A stretch of 51,651 nucleotides of DNA from CAYVQE01 sp964633205 (GCA_964633205.1 CAZWFN010000029.1:1-51651); one strand, 5' to 3'. Shown: positions 23,859 to 32,878, counted from the stretch's first letter. Translations and numbers: made by a program. Notes: generated by a model from the sequence alone, not told the origin.

Positions 23859-25082
23859 TCACGGCCCCGCCAGCCGCCAGTAGTGCACCTCGTTGGTGTC
23901 GCCGGTGGTGACGGCGCCGGCCAGGTGCAGGCTGCCGTCGGGGCCGACCGCGGCGGCGATGGCCTGGGTGAGGTTGAGGTTGGGGTCGCGGTCGGGGGCC
24001 ACCAGCGCCAGCCTGTTCAGCTCGCTGTCGTAGAGCGCCACCCGCGGGCCGAAGGCCTGCTCGCGCCAGGCCACCCACAGGCGGCCGTCGCCGGCGGGGA
24101 GCACGAACGGGTGGTCGGAGTTGTCGGTCGTGCCGGGGGTGTCCGACACGTTGACGTTGGTGGCGCCAAGCGCGGGGCCTTCGGTGGCGTCGAAGGTCAG
24201 CCGCGCCAGGAACACGTCGAACACCATGGTGCCGCCGGGGGTGGCGGCCCAGGTCAGCGCCAGGCTGCCGGCGCCGAGCTGGTGGGCCTGGATCCAGGTG
24301 CGGTTCTGGTTATCGGGCCCGGGCAATGCGAAGGTGCCGCTCTGCTGCGGCTGGCACCAGCCGGGGGCGCTGTCGGTGGGGCACTGGCCGCTGGCCCAGC
24401 TGGCGTCGGTGCCGTAGTCGCCGTCGCTGGTCACGCCCCAGGGCGAAAAGGCCAGCACCTGGTCTTCGCCCAGGTCGACGGCGGCGAGGGACTCCTGGTG
24501 GTAGCGGAAGCCGCTGCGCACGGCGATCAGGGTGTCGCCCGCCTGGGGCGCCGGCGCCATCGCCGCTGTGGGGTCGCCCACCACCAGCACCTGGCCGGCG
24601 GCGCCGGTCTCCATGGCCAGCAGCGGGCGTTCGCCGGTCCAGCTCAGCCGCACCCGGTCGGCCACGTCCCACGAGTCCACCAGCCGGCCGGCGGTGCCCA
24701 CCGTGCCGCCGTCGATCCACACGTGGCGGCCGTACGTCCACACCACCAGCGCCTGGTCGCCGCTGGGCGAGCCGGCGGCGGTGAGCTGGGTGCGGTCGCT
24801 CACCGAGTCACCCACCGCCACCGGGGTCGCCGCGGGCGGGTCGACCTCGACCCAGACCTGGCCGTCGTTCACGTAGGCCAACACCACCGTGCCCTCGGCG
24901 GTGACCGCCAGCGCGGGGGCTGCCGCGCCGCTGACCACTGCAGTGGGGGCCTCGGGCCAGCTCAGGGTCGCGTCGTCGCCGCCGTCGCCACCGCCGTCGT
25001 CGCCTCCATCATCCGTGGCGGGCTCGCCACAGGCGGTCGACAGCGCAAACAGGGCACACAATGCCCACACAGCTCTCCACAT
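23859..25082 (-). CDS. Lipoprotein of unknown function, paralogue of the adjacent gene
   Basis: 407 residues from the ATG at 25082; a GTG at 25091 that overlaps the upstream stop is an alternative. A lipoprotein signal ends ALFALSTAC, then an acidic Asp/Gly linker. The rest is beta-rich and repeats short units such as VVLAYVNDGQVWVEV and LWVAWREQAFGPRVALYD, suggesting a propeller. About 150 C-terminal residues align by eye with the neighbour at 25088-26461 (MVFDVF, FGPRVALY, AAVGPDGSLHLAG), so the pair arose by duplication. It is last in the RHS gene set and probably outer-membrane or periplasmic. Function unknown. Confidence 0.75.
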   Translation of the reverse strand: MWRAVWALCALFALSTACGEPATDDGGDDGGGDGGDDATLSWPEAPTAVVSGAAAPALAVTAEGTVVLAYVNDGQVWVEVDPPAATPVAVGDSVSDRTQLTAAGSPSGDQALVVWTYGRHVWIDGGTVGTAGRLVDSWDVADRVRLSWTGERPLLAMETGAAGQVLVVGDPTAAMAPAPQAGDTLIAVRSGFRYHQESLAAVDLGEDQVLAFSPWGVTSDGDYGTDASWASGQCPTDSAPGWCQPQQSGTFALPGPDNQNRTWIQAHQLGAGSLALTWAATPGGTMVFDVFLARLTFDATEGPALGATNVNVSDTPGTTDNSDHPFVLPAGDGRLWVAWREQAFGPRVALYDSELNRLALVAPDRDPNLNLTQAIAAAVGPDGSLHLAGAVTTGDTNEVHYWRLAGP

Positions 25083-25087
25083 GGTGC

Positions 25088-26461
25088 TCACTCCGGTTGT
25101 TCGATGCGCCACAGCCGTACCTCGGGCTCGCCTTCCACCGGCGCCACCTGGGCTGCCAGCCAAAGCGCCCCGTCATCTGGGTTCACCGCGGCCCCTAGCG
25201 GCGCGGTGCTGCTCACGTTCAGCTCGTTGTCGGGGGCGGCAATGCCGACCCGCGTCAGGTCTGCCTCGTAGAGCGCCACCCGCGGGCCAAAGCTGGTCTC
25301 GCGCCAGGCGATCCAGAACCGCCCACCCCCCGCCGACAGCACCAGCGGCGCCTCGGAGTGGTCGGTCAGGCCCAGGGTCTGCGACACGTTGATCGCCTGG
25401 TCGCCCAGGCTGGGCGTGCCGTCGTCGGCCACGGTCATGGTGGTGACGAACACGTCGAACACCATGCCGCCCGAGGGGGCACACCAGCTCAGCAGGGCGG
25501 CGCCGTCGTCGAGCGGGTGGCCCTGAATCCACGACACACCGCCCTCGACGCCGGGCAGCCGCACGGTGTCGCCGCTCTGGTCGTTGTAGACCCACTCGTA
25601 CGGAAACCCGCCGATGGTGGAGCGCCGGCCCACCATGTACGACATGAACGGGCCCTCGCCGTCGATGAACTGCTGCATGTTCGACACCGCCAGCAGCGCG
25701 GGCCCGTCGATGGCGGCGCTGGTGCCGGCCAGGTCGAGGGCGGTGGGCCACTCGGCGTGGCCGAGCCAGACCGACGCCGGGCGCGTGAACAGCCGCATGC
25801 TCTCGGGCGGCTGGGGCAGGGTGCCCGTCTCGGGGCGCGGCACGGCGATGGCGAACCAGTCGCTGCGCGGATCCTGGCGTTCGACCACGTCGCCGCCGGG
25901 CCCGTAGACCTCCACCTGGGGCAGCGCCGAGATCATGGTCAGCACCGGCCCGTCGGCGAACCAGCGCAGGCTGTGCCCCCGTGAGGGCGACCACTCCTTG
26001 CCCCGGCGATCCTCGGCCGAGATCAGCTCGAAGGCGGCGCCGTCGGGCTCGCCCTGGTCGATCCAGGCGGTCATCAGGGTGTAGCCGTCGCGAATCCAGA
26101 CCACCGCCGCCTGTTCCGAGCCGGGGTCGACTGCGATGCGGGGCAGGCCGCCGCCGGGGCCCAGGTCGACGGGCGCGGCGGGTTCTGCTTGCTGTGGATC
26201 GCTGCGCAGCATCACCCGGCCGGCCTCGCTGGTGATCAACAGCAGCGTGCCGCCGGACGCGCGGGCCAGGTCGGGGGAGCCGGCGGCCAAAATGATCGCG
26301 CTCGCATCGGGCCACTGCAGACCATCGCCGGGATCGTCACGGCCCCCGCCGTCGCCCCAACCGCCGCCGTCGATCACCGGCTCGGTGCACCCGGGCAGCC
26401 CAGAAAGCGTGGCGAACAGCAGCGCGAGAAGCGGGCTATTCGTCTTCGGGGGGTGCGCCAT
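25088..26461 (-). CDS. Lipoprotein of unknown function following the RHS gene
   Basis: 457 residues. The ATG at 26461 lies inside the end of the RHS gene (26-bp overlap), with GGAGGAGGG before it. The signal ends SGLPGC, a usable lipobox, then a Gly/Asp linker. The remaining part is predicted beta-rich and ends in the same block as its downstream paralogue (GGMVFDVF, FWIAWRETSFGPRVALYE). The overlap with RHS implies that the two are made together. In polymorphic toxin loci this place is usually held by an immunity gene, but this protein is too large and lipidated to be a typical one. Function unknown. Confidence 0.75.
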   Translation of the reverse strand: MAHPPKTNSPLLALLFATLSGLPGCTEPVIDGGGWGDGGGRDDPGDGLQWPDASAIILAAGSPDLARASGGTLLLITSEAGRVMLRSDPQQAEPAAPVDLGPGGGLPRIAVDPGSEQAAVVWIRDGYTLMTAWIDQGEPDGAAFELISAEDRRGKEWSPSRGHSLRWFADGPVLTMISALPQVEVYGPGGDVVERQDPRSDWFAIAVPRPETGTLPQPPESMRLFTRPASVWLGHAEWPTALDLAGTSAAIDGPALLAVSNMQQFIDGEGPFMSYMVGRRSTIGGFPYEWVYNDQSGDTVRLPGVEGGVSWIQGHPLDDGAALLSWCAPSGGMVFDVFVTTMTVADDGTPSLGDQAINVSQTLGLTDHSEAPLVLSAGGGRFWIAWRETSFGPRVALYEADLTRVGIAAPDNELNVSSTAPLGAAVNPDDGALWLAAQVAPVEGEPEVRLWRIEQPE

Positions 26462-29400
26462 CGGTGCCCTCCTCCATGGCGCTCTCGGCCAGGTCCATGC
26501 CGGCTTCGGCCGCGTCCTTGAAGTTGTCGGTGGGGTTGGTCACCGCCTGGTAGCCCTTGACGGTGGACTTCACCGCCACCTCGCCGGCCTTGACGGCGGT
26601 CTTGGCCAGGTCCTTGTGGGCTCGTTCGGCTTCCCCCAGGGCGTCGTCGTCGGTGGCCACGTCGGTCATACGATCGTAGCCGCGGCGCGTGCGCTTGGCG
26701 TCGTCCGATTGGGTCGCCTTGCGGACCTCGTTGAGGATCAGGCCGCCCACGGCGAGGGCGCCCAGGCCCACGCACAGCAGGAACCGGCCATCGGGGTCCT
26801 GGGCCAGGATCGGGTTGCCGTCGGCGTAGCCGTAGGCCGCCGTGCCGCCAGCGATTCCGCGCGGATCGGGTGAGAGGAACTCGCCCACCGCCGGGTCGTA
26901 GTAGCGGGCGCCGGCCAGAATCAAGCCCGTTTCGGCGTCGTACGCCATGCCGTGCATCACGATCGGTGGCCCGCCGGGGCTGAACGGGGTGAGCGGGGCG
27001 CCGTAGCAGCTGTCGTCGAGCCAGATCAGGGCGCCGTCCTCGTCGGAGACTCCGATCACGCGGCTGAAGGCGTCCAGGTGGGTGTAGCGCTCGCGGCCGT
27101 CGTCGGCAAAGGCTGCGCTCCAGGCCGCGTCGGGGGTGGCGTGCAGCAGCTGCCAGACCGTGCCGTCGGGCTCGCGCAGCCGCACCGGCCGCTCGCTGTC
27201 GGGCAGGTAGCCGGTGAGCCAGCTGCCGTCGGCGGTCACCCGCTCCACCCGGCGCCCGCTGCCGTCGTAGGCGTAGCGCGCCAGCTCGGTCTCGGCGCCG
27301 GCGGCGCCCACCAGCACCCGCGCCAGCCGCCCGGCCGGGCCGTACTCGTACACCGTGCGGTCGCTGGCATCGGCCAGGGCCACCCGCTCGACCCGGCGGC
27401 CGAGCAGGTCGTACTGGTACTGGTAGCTGCCGTCGCTGGTCAACCGACCGGCCGCGTCGCGCACCACCGCCTGGCCTCCGGCGCTGCTGATGGCGCCCGA
27501 CCTGTCGTAGCCGTACGTCTCGCCGGTGTCGCTACAGCTCGCCAGCCGGCCCTGGCCATCGTAGCCGAAGCTACGGGTGACGCCGCCGCGGCTCCGGCTC
27601 GCCGGCCGGTCGCCGTCCCAACTGTAGGCGATCTCGCTGGTGCCCGCGGCCGAATGCTCACGCTGCAGCACCACCCGGCCCAGGGCGTCGTACAGCAACT
27701 CGCTGCGGGTGCCGTTGCCGCGGACCACGGTGGTCAGCCGGCGGGCCCCGTCGTAGTCGTAGGTCAGCACCTCGTCGCCGTAGCCGCCGTTCACCGGGCC
27801 GCGGGTCACCCGCTCGTAGCGGCCGTCGAAGCCGCGCTCGAAGATGGCGCGCTGCGAGTCCATCACCGTGGCCTCGACCCCCACCCGGTTGCGCCGGCGG
27901 GTGATCTCGAAGCCGGCCTCATCGGGCGCCTGCCCCACCGGCTGCACCAGGTGGCGCGACCAGCCGAAGCCTGGTTCATATTCGCGCAGCTCGCGCCGCA
28001 GCGGGTCGCGCATCTCGCTCACCCGCCCGCGCTCGTCGAACTCGAACGCCACCTGGGCGCCGCTGGCCGGGCCGAACCAGCGCCGCTCGTCGATGCGCCC
28101 GTCGTCTTCGCCCAGGGTCAGCTCCTCGCGGCTGCCGTCGGCCAGGGCGCGCTCGATCAACCGGCCCCTGGCGTCGTGGGTGAAGGCCTCGCGGCCCGCC
28201 GCCGTGGTCCAGCTCTCGCCCAGGCGCCAGCCGGCCTGATAGACAAGGCGCCACTCTTTGCCCTCGCCGTCCACGGCGCGGGTGATCGGCGCCTGCGGTC
28301 TGTCGCCCCCCACGGCGGCCCAGGCGGCGGTGGCGGCGCGCTCGATCAGCAGCGAGTGGCCGTCGGCGGCATCGCCCACGGTGTGGCGGGTCACCTCGCC
28401 CCAGGGCTCGTACTCGCTGCGCACCACCCGGCCGCTGGGCTCCACCACCCGCACCGCGCGCCCGGCGCTGTCGCGCTCGATCTCGGTGACCATCGCCGGC
28501 TCGGCGTCGTCGGGATCCACCACCGCAATGCGGGTCATGTTGCCGCGTTCGTCGTAGACCACCTGGATCTGCCGCCTGGCGCCGTCGATCACCTGGGTGG
28601 GCAGCCCGCGGGCGGCGCCTGTGGTGGCCACCTGCATCCGGGTGGTGCCGGCCGGGTCGGTGCGCTCCACCAGCGCGCCGGTGGCGCTGTACCGCCAGCT
28701 GGTGCGCCGGTTGAGCGGATCGATGCGCTCCACCAGCCGCTCATCGAGGTACGGCTGGCCGCTGTTGGCCAGCACCCGGCCGTAGCGGTAGCGCCAGCTC
28801 TCGCCCAGCGACTCGTTGTGGAGCCCCACGATTCGGCCCACCGCGTCGCGGCTGATCTGCAGCGTGCTGCCGTCGGGTTGTGTGACCCGCAGCAGTCGAC
28901 CGAAGGCGTCGGTGGTGAGGGTGGTCTCGTCGCCCGCCGGGCTGGTCAGGGTCACCCCGTGGTCGCCCAGCACCAGCTTGGCGCGCTCGCCATCGCTGGT
29001 GGGCAGGTCGGCGGTGGGAATCCTGGCCTCGGCATCCTCTGCCACCCCCGCCAGGTCGAACTCGTCGGCGGGCACGGCCACAGAGGCCTCGGCTGCCTCG
29101 ATTTCCTCGCTGTGTCCGGCAGGGTCCGTCCACGACGACAGGCGGCCGTCGGTCCAGGCGAACTGCCAGCGATCCGCGCCGCCGGGTCCCGGTGCGCTCT
29201 TCTCGACGATGCGGCCGTCTTCGTCGTAGCTTACCGCCACCGTGGCGCCGCCGGGCAGGGCAAAGCGGTCGCCGTCGCTCGCGGCGGTGCGGGTCACTGT
29301 GCGGCCGGCGGCGTCGGTGATGCGGTGAAGCTGGCCGTCGCGGTACTCAAAGCGCCAAAGCGCCTCGCCCGCCAGCTCGATGCGGGCCAGCGGGGGCGGC

Positions 29401-32138
29401 GCCTGGGGCCGGCCGCAGACCTCGTCGTCGATCGACAGCGCCCAGTCGCCCTGGTACACGTAGTCGATTGGCACCTCGCCGGGCTGGCCGCGGCTGAGCA
29501 GCAGGCCGCGCGCGTCGTAGCGCTCGACCCAGCCGCTCTCGAGCACGCGCATCCAACCTCCGCCGACGTCGAGGGGCACCAGCAGTGAGCCGTCTCCCGA
29601 GCCCATGGCGGTGAGGGTGTTGGGCGCCAGCGGCGCGGTGGTGCACAGATCGTCGGCGGTGGCGCCGCCCAGGTAGAGGTGCAGCGGGTCGGTCAGTGCC
29701 ATCGAGTTGACAGCACCCAACACCGCGCTGCCGATCAGCGCCCCCGGCACGGTGCCGGTGCTGGCGGTGCCGGGGGCCGGCGGCAGGGTCACCGTGACCA
29801 GCTCGCCGCCGGGGCTGTAGCGGCGCAGCACGTGATACTGCCCATCGACGAACCACAGGGTGCCGCTGCTGTCGAAGGCCAGCGCCCGGGCGGTGCCCGC
29901 CATCGCGGTCTCGGCCGGGCCGTCTTCGAGCGGCTCCTCGCCGGCGCGGGTGCAGCGCGGAAACAGCATCGGGTCGGTCAGGCCGTCTTCGTGGCGGTAG
30001 ATGCAGAACCCCGTGTCGCTGGCGTAGTGCAGGGTGCCCTGCGGGTCGAAGGCCGGAAACAGCCAATGCGGGCTGCTGATGCGGGTGCGCACCCGGTTCA
30101 GCTTGTCGTCGACCACCTCGAACAGGCCGCCGCCCATCATGCTGAACACGAAGCGGTCCGAGGTGGGGTCGGCCGCCAGGCCAAAGGCGAGCCAACCGCA
30201 GAAGGTGGAGCTCAGCGGCGATTCGCCCTCGCGGATGTCTTCGGTGTTCCCCGAGGTGTTGCCGGTGCCGGCGACCCGGGTGGCGGTGCCGTCGGGCAGA
30301 ATGTGGCTGATGTAGTCCTCGGTGGCCAGCAGGATGCCCTGGCCCCGCGGCCCTTCGCTGATGGCGACGATGTAGCCGAACTGCAGCTCGGTGGCCTCCC
30401 CCTCGCCCGGGTTCAGGGTGTTCTGCCCGCCGCCGGCGAACAGCACCGGGTCGGTGCCGCCGGGGCTCAGCTGCCAGACCTCGCCCAGCTCGGCCAGCGC
30501 CACGTAGAGCTTGCCGCCGGAGACCGCCACCAGGCTGTTCCGCAGGTCGTCGCGCTCCTTGCCCGCGGCGACCAGCACCTCGGCCAGCGGGCGCAGCTCG
30601 GGCTCGGCGCTCGCGCCGAAGGTCACCGCCGGGTGGTCGCGCTCGCCGGCCAGGGTCGCCCGGTCGGCGGTGCACCAGGGCTGCACCAGCCGGGTCAGCC
30701 CCTCGACCTGCCAGCCGGGACCAAAGGCGCTCTGGCTGCGGTTGTCGACCGCCACGGCGAGCTGGTCGCTGCGGCGCAGCTCCACCGGCTGGGGTGCCGG
30801 CAGCGGCTCGTCGTCGGCGTCACGCAGAATCGGGCCGGGGCGCACGTCGGTGAAGCTGCCCGAGGCCGATTCGGTCAGCACCCCCGCCGTCGGCTTCACG
30901 ATCTGGATGCCAGCCGTGTAACTCCCGGTCTCCACCTCCTGCTTGAGGGGCTCCAGTTCCCCGAGGTGATCCGCTTGCGCGATGCCGGCGGGGACCTCCG
31001 GCGCTTCGGTCTCGACCACCATCGCGGGCGAGGCGTCGCCGGTGGGGGCCTCGGTCACCGTGAACGAGGTGCTGAGCTGGCCCAGCTCGCTGGTCACCCG
31101 GGCGATCAGTCCTTCGCCCGCGTTGGCATCGGGCGCCGCCACCGGCACCGAGAGCACCGGGCGCACGGTGCGGCTGTCGTAGAACAGCGCTGGCTGCACC
31201 GGTTCGCCACGGCGCCACAGCGGCGGCAGCGAGAAGCCCACCTGCACCGCCCCCGAGCGCGGGTCGAGGCGCGGCTCACCGGGGCGGAACGGCGAGATGG
31301 CGCGGCTCATGGTGCCCAGGTCGGGGGCCACGGTCTCGTCGGCGGGCAGCGCGGGCAGGGCGGCGCCAAAGCTCGACAGGTGCCCGGTGGTGAAGCGCAG
31401 CTTGCCGTCGGCGGCGGCCACCGCCTGGCCGGCGTCGACCCATTCGCCGGCCGCCTCATCGAAGCGCCCCACCGGCACCCGGGTGCCCGCCGGCAGGCCG
31501 GCGTCGCTGGTCACCGCCACCGTGAGCGCCACCGACGGCTGGGCGCCGCCGGCATCGAGCAGCAGGGCGAACAGCGGCGCCACCGGCAGGTCGTTGGCCT
31601 GGCGCGGCAGCGGCGCAGGAAGCCGCAGCTCGTCTCGTAGCGGATCGCCCAGCGGCACCCGGGCGGTGCGCAGCGTGACCGAGCCGCTGAAGGCCCGCGC
31701 CGGCACCGTCACCTCGATGCCCACCCCCTCGGCCAGCAGGCGCCCGCCGTCGCGGCCCTCGATGGTCACTGTGCCGTCGGCTTCGAACAGCATCAGCGGC
31801 GGCAGCTCGATTCGCGCGCCACCGCCCGCCGGCAACCGCCGCTCCACGGGCAGGTACCCCGGCGCGTTGACCACCAGCGCTCGTGTCACCTGGCCGGCAA
31901 AGGTGGCGAAGCCATAGCGACCGGCGTCGTCGGTGGTGCCGGTCAGCTCGCCCAGCCGCACCTGCGCGCCAGCAATCGGCGCTGCGTCCAGATCGAGCAC
32001 CGAGCCGCTGACCCACTGGCGCTGCTGGCTCACCGGCCAGTCGGCCCCACCGTCGCCGGGCTCGTCGTTGCAGCCGAGCGGCCCCAGCAGCAGGGCGAAA
32101 ACGACACCGAACACCAGGCGACTTCGTGGGGCGAGCAC
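26436..32138 (-). CDS. RHS/YD-repeat lipoprotein, about 1,900 residues
   Basis: GTG start at 32138 chosen for TGGAGG six bases upstream; a TTG at 32174 also keeps the frame. A lipoprotein-type signal ends PLGC at Cys23. Order of parts: carboxypeptidase-regulatory-like Ig domain (about 35-115, with GTTDDAGRYGF); a beta domain (115-270); an RHS entry region with ALFYDSRTVRPV (about 270-480); an NHL-type propeller (about 520-830); many YD repeats (about 880-1700); and the RHS core ARYYDPAVGEFLSPDPRG with YGYADGNPILAQDPDG (about 1730-1784). A tail of 116 residues follows, starting with a hydrophobic stretch and then helical and acidic; I recognise no toxin in it. The layout resembles teneurin-like RHS proteins. 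It heads a three-gene set with two lipoproteins. Confidence 0.88.
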   Translation of the reverse strand: MLAPRSRLVFGVVFALLLGPLGCNDEPGDGGADWPVSQQRQWVSGSVLDLDAAPIAGAQVRLGELTGTTDDAGRYGFATFAGQVTRALVVNAPGYLPVERRLPAGGGARIELPPLMLFEADGTVTIEGRDGGRLLAEGVGIEVTVPARAFSGSVTLRTARVPLGDPLRDELRLPAPLPRQANDLPVAPLFALLLDAGGAQPSVALTVAVTSDAGLPAGTRVPVGRFDEAAGEWVDAGQAVAAADGKLRFTTGHLSSFGAALPALPADETVAPDLGTMSRAISPFRPGEPRLDPRSGAVQVGFSLPPLWRRGEPVQPALFYDSRTVRPVLSVPVAAPDANAGEGLIARVTSELGQLSTSFTVTEAPTGDASPAMVVETEAPEVPAGIAQADHLGELEPLKQEVETGSYTAGIQIVKPTAGVLTESASGSFTDVRPGPILRDADDEPLPAPQPVELRRSDQLAVAVDNRSQSAFGPGWQVEGLTRLVQPWCTADRATLAGERDHPAVTFGASAEPELRPLAEVLVAAGKERDDLRNSLVAVSGGKLYVALAELGEVWQLSPGGTDPVLFAGGGQNTLNPGEGEATELQFGYIVAISEGPRGQGILLATEDYISHILPDGTATRVAGTGNTSGNTEDIREGESPLSSTFCGWLAFGLAADPTSDRFVFSMMGGGLFEVVDDKLNRVRTRISSPHWLFPAFDPQGTLHYASDTGFCIYRHEDGLTDPMLFPRCTRAGEEPLEDGPAETAMAGTARALAFDSSGTLWFVDGQYHVLRRYSPGGELVTVTLPPAPGTASTGTVPGALIGSAVLGAVNSMALTDPLHLYLGGATADDLCTTAPLAPNTLTAMGSGDGSLLVPLDVGGGWMRVLESGWVERYDARGLLLSRGQPGEVPIDYVYQGDWALSIDDEVCGRPQAPPPLARIELAGEALWRFEYRDGQLHRITDAAGRTVTRTAASDGDRFALPGGATVAVSYDEDGRIVEKSAPGPGGADRWQFAWTDGRLSSWTDPAGHSEEIEAAEASVAVPADEFDLAGVAEDAEARIPTADLPTSDGERAKLVLGDHGVTLTSPAGDETTLTTDAFGRLLRVTQPDGSTLQISRDAVGRIVGLHNESLGESWRYRYGRVLANSGQPYLDERLVERIDPLNRRTSWRYSATGALVERTDPAGTTRMQVATTGAARGLPTQVIDGARRQIQVVYDERGNMTRIAVVDPDDAEPAMVTEIERDSAGRAVRVVEPSGRVVRSEYEPWGEVTRHTVGDAADGHSLLIERAATAAWAAVGGDRPQAPITRAVDGEGKEWRLVYQAGWRLGESWTTAAGREAFTHDARGRLIERALADGSREELTLGEDDGRIDERRWFGPASGAQVAFEFDERGRVSEMRDPLRRELREYEPGFGWSRHLVQPVGQAPDEAGFEITRRRNRVGVEATVMDSQRAIFERGFDGRYERVTRGPVNGGYGDEVLTYDYDGARRLTTVVRGNGTRSELLYDALGRVVLQREHSAAGTSEIAYSWDGDRPASRSRGGVTRSFGYDGQGRLASCSDTGETYGYDRSGAISSAGGQAVVRDAAGRLTSDGSYQYQYDLLGRRVERVALADASDRTVYEYGPAGRLARVLVGAAGAETELARYAYDGSGRRVERVTADGSWLTGYLPDSERPVRLREPDGTVWQLLHATPDAAWSAAFADDGRERYTHLDAFSRVIGVSDEDGALIWLDDSCYGAPLTPFSPGGPPIVMHGMAYDAETGLILAGARYYDPAVGEFLSPDPRGIAGGTAAYGYADGNPILAQDPDGRFLLCVGLGALAVGGLILNEVRKATQSDDAKRTRRGYDRMTDVATDDDALGEAERAHKDLAKTAVKAGEVAVKSTVKGYQAVTNPTDNFKDAAEAGMDLAESAMEEGTDGAPPEDE

Positions 32139-32180
32139 GGCAACCTCCAGCGGAGAGCCTGAAGTGCTCTCCAATACGCG

Positions 32181-32209
32181 ATCATTGGGTACAACCCGAG
32201 TGAAGTCAA
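32181..32209 (-). promoter_or_regulatory. Candidate sigma-70 promoter of the RHS operon
   Basis: On the minus strand TTGACT and AATGAT lie 17 bases apart, ending about 43 bases before the GTG start at 32138. Confidence 0.5.
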
Positions 32210-32242
32210 CGGCAGGACGGTGCCCATAATCGTCGGGCCCTT

Positions 32243-32411
32243 TTCACCACGGGGTTCACGGAGACCACGGAGATCGGGCCCGGGAGGTTATTCCGGTCTG
32301 GTTTGGAGCTTCACCCTGAGGGTGATCTCTCCACAACCTCCGATCCTCTCTGGAAACCCCGTGATTCTCTCCGTGATTCTCTCCGTGATTCTCCGTGTCC
32401 TCCGTGGTTGA
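32243..32411. repeat. CCACGGAGA-type dispersed repeat element
   Basis: The left end reads TTCACCACGGGGTTCACGGA and the right end, on the other strand, TCAACCACGGAGG, so the ends are inverted. The right half has three 12-base units CCGTGATTCTCT at 32359-32392 plus two degenerate ones. Similar CACGGAGA-rich elements are familiar from many environmental bacterial genomes. Confidence 0.7.
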
Positions 32412-32439
32412 TCAAGAATCTAGCCGACGATCGCGGGCC

Positions 32440-32562
32440 CATCTGGTCAGATACTTCGGCGTTCTGGCCCCCAACGCCAAGCTGCGCGAGCAGGTGGTCC
32501 AGACCGCGGGCCCCAGCCCCGCGCTGCTCGAGCGGCTGTGCCAGGCGGCCGGGTATGGGTGA
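32440..32562 (+). pseudogene. Fragment of an IS91-type transposase C-terminus
   Basis: 40 codons ending in TGA read HLVRYFGVLAPNAKLREQVV, followed by about 20 further residues. The R(Y/F)xGVxAPNAxxR pattern is the late conserved part of IS91-family Y2 transposases. No start, catalytic tyrosines or IS ends are present nearby. It is an old remnant. Confidence 0.55.
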
Positions 32563-32673
32563 TGTTGAATGCTGGGGCAGGCGGATGACCGCTCGTCGTG
32601 GTAGAATCCAGCCTTGGAGTACGATGCGTGGGTGGGTCGGAGAGGAGAAAGGGCCCTTGAACTTCCTATCCGC

Positions 32674-32716
32674 TTTTGGCAATGCCCGATTGGCGCTGTC
32701 CGGTTGGCCGGGCGGC
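32674..32716. repeat. Dispersed repeat, copy B
   Basis: 43 bases that match 22644-22685 in the same orientation except for one extra T. The similarity does not continue beyond either end. Confidence 0.8.
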
Positions 32717-32773
32717 CGCAAAGTTTGCGTGGCTGCATTTTTTTCACACGAGAAGACCCATGGGGCTGGCGGC

Positions 32774-32797
32774 CCGGGCAAAAAAAAGCTTGCCCGG
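32774..32797. repeat. Inverted repeat with A-rich loop
   Basis: CCGGGCAA and TTGCCCGG flank an 8-base loop (AAAAAAGC). It could act as a terminator or as a stem-loop of the repeat family. It lies about 25 bases before the sigma-54 promoter. Confidence 0.5.
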
Positions 32798-32821
32798 CAA
32801 TAGCTTGGGTGAAACTTGGGG

Positions 32822-32837
32822 TGGTATGGGGCTTGCA
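32822..32837 (+). promoter_or_regulatory. Sigma-54 promoter of the minor pilin operon
   Basis: TGGTAT-GGGGC-TTGCA has the exact -24/-12 spacing and a perfect -12 TTGCA. It ends 41 bases before the fimT start codon. Confidence 0.75.
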
Positions 32838-32878
32838 AGAGTACGACCCGGTGATGAGATAGCAACGGGAGCCGGTCC

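Larger units (their letters stand above)
32563..32878 (+). other. Intergenic region before the minor pilin operon
   Basis: 316 bases with no supported gene. It contains copy B of the dispersed repeat (32674-32716), an A-rich-loop hairpin (32774-32797) and a strong sigma-54 promoter (32822-32837). Confidence 0.65.

Noticed and set aside
26952..31640. Long plus-strand frames (26952-29588 and 29679-31640) opposite the RHS gene
   Set aside because: Composition is the typical antisense pattern of a GC-rich gene, with no domain. The minus-strand YD repeats are clearly real.
32563..32878. Small coding gene carrying the FGNARLAL reading
   Set aside because: The same reading appears at the other copy of the dispersed repeat in a different context, and the frames break at the repeat ends, so it is repeat DNA and not a gene.
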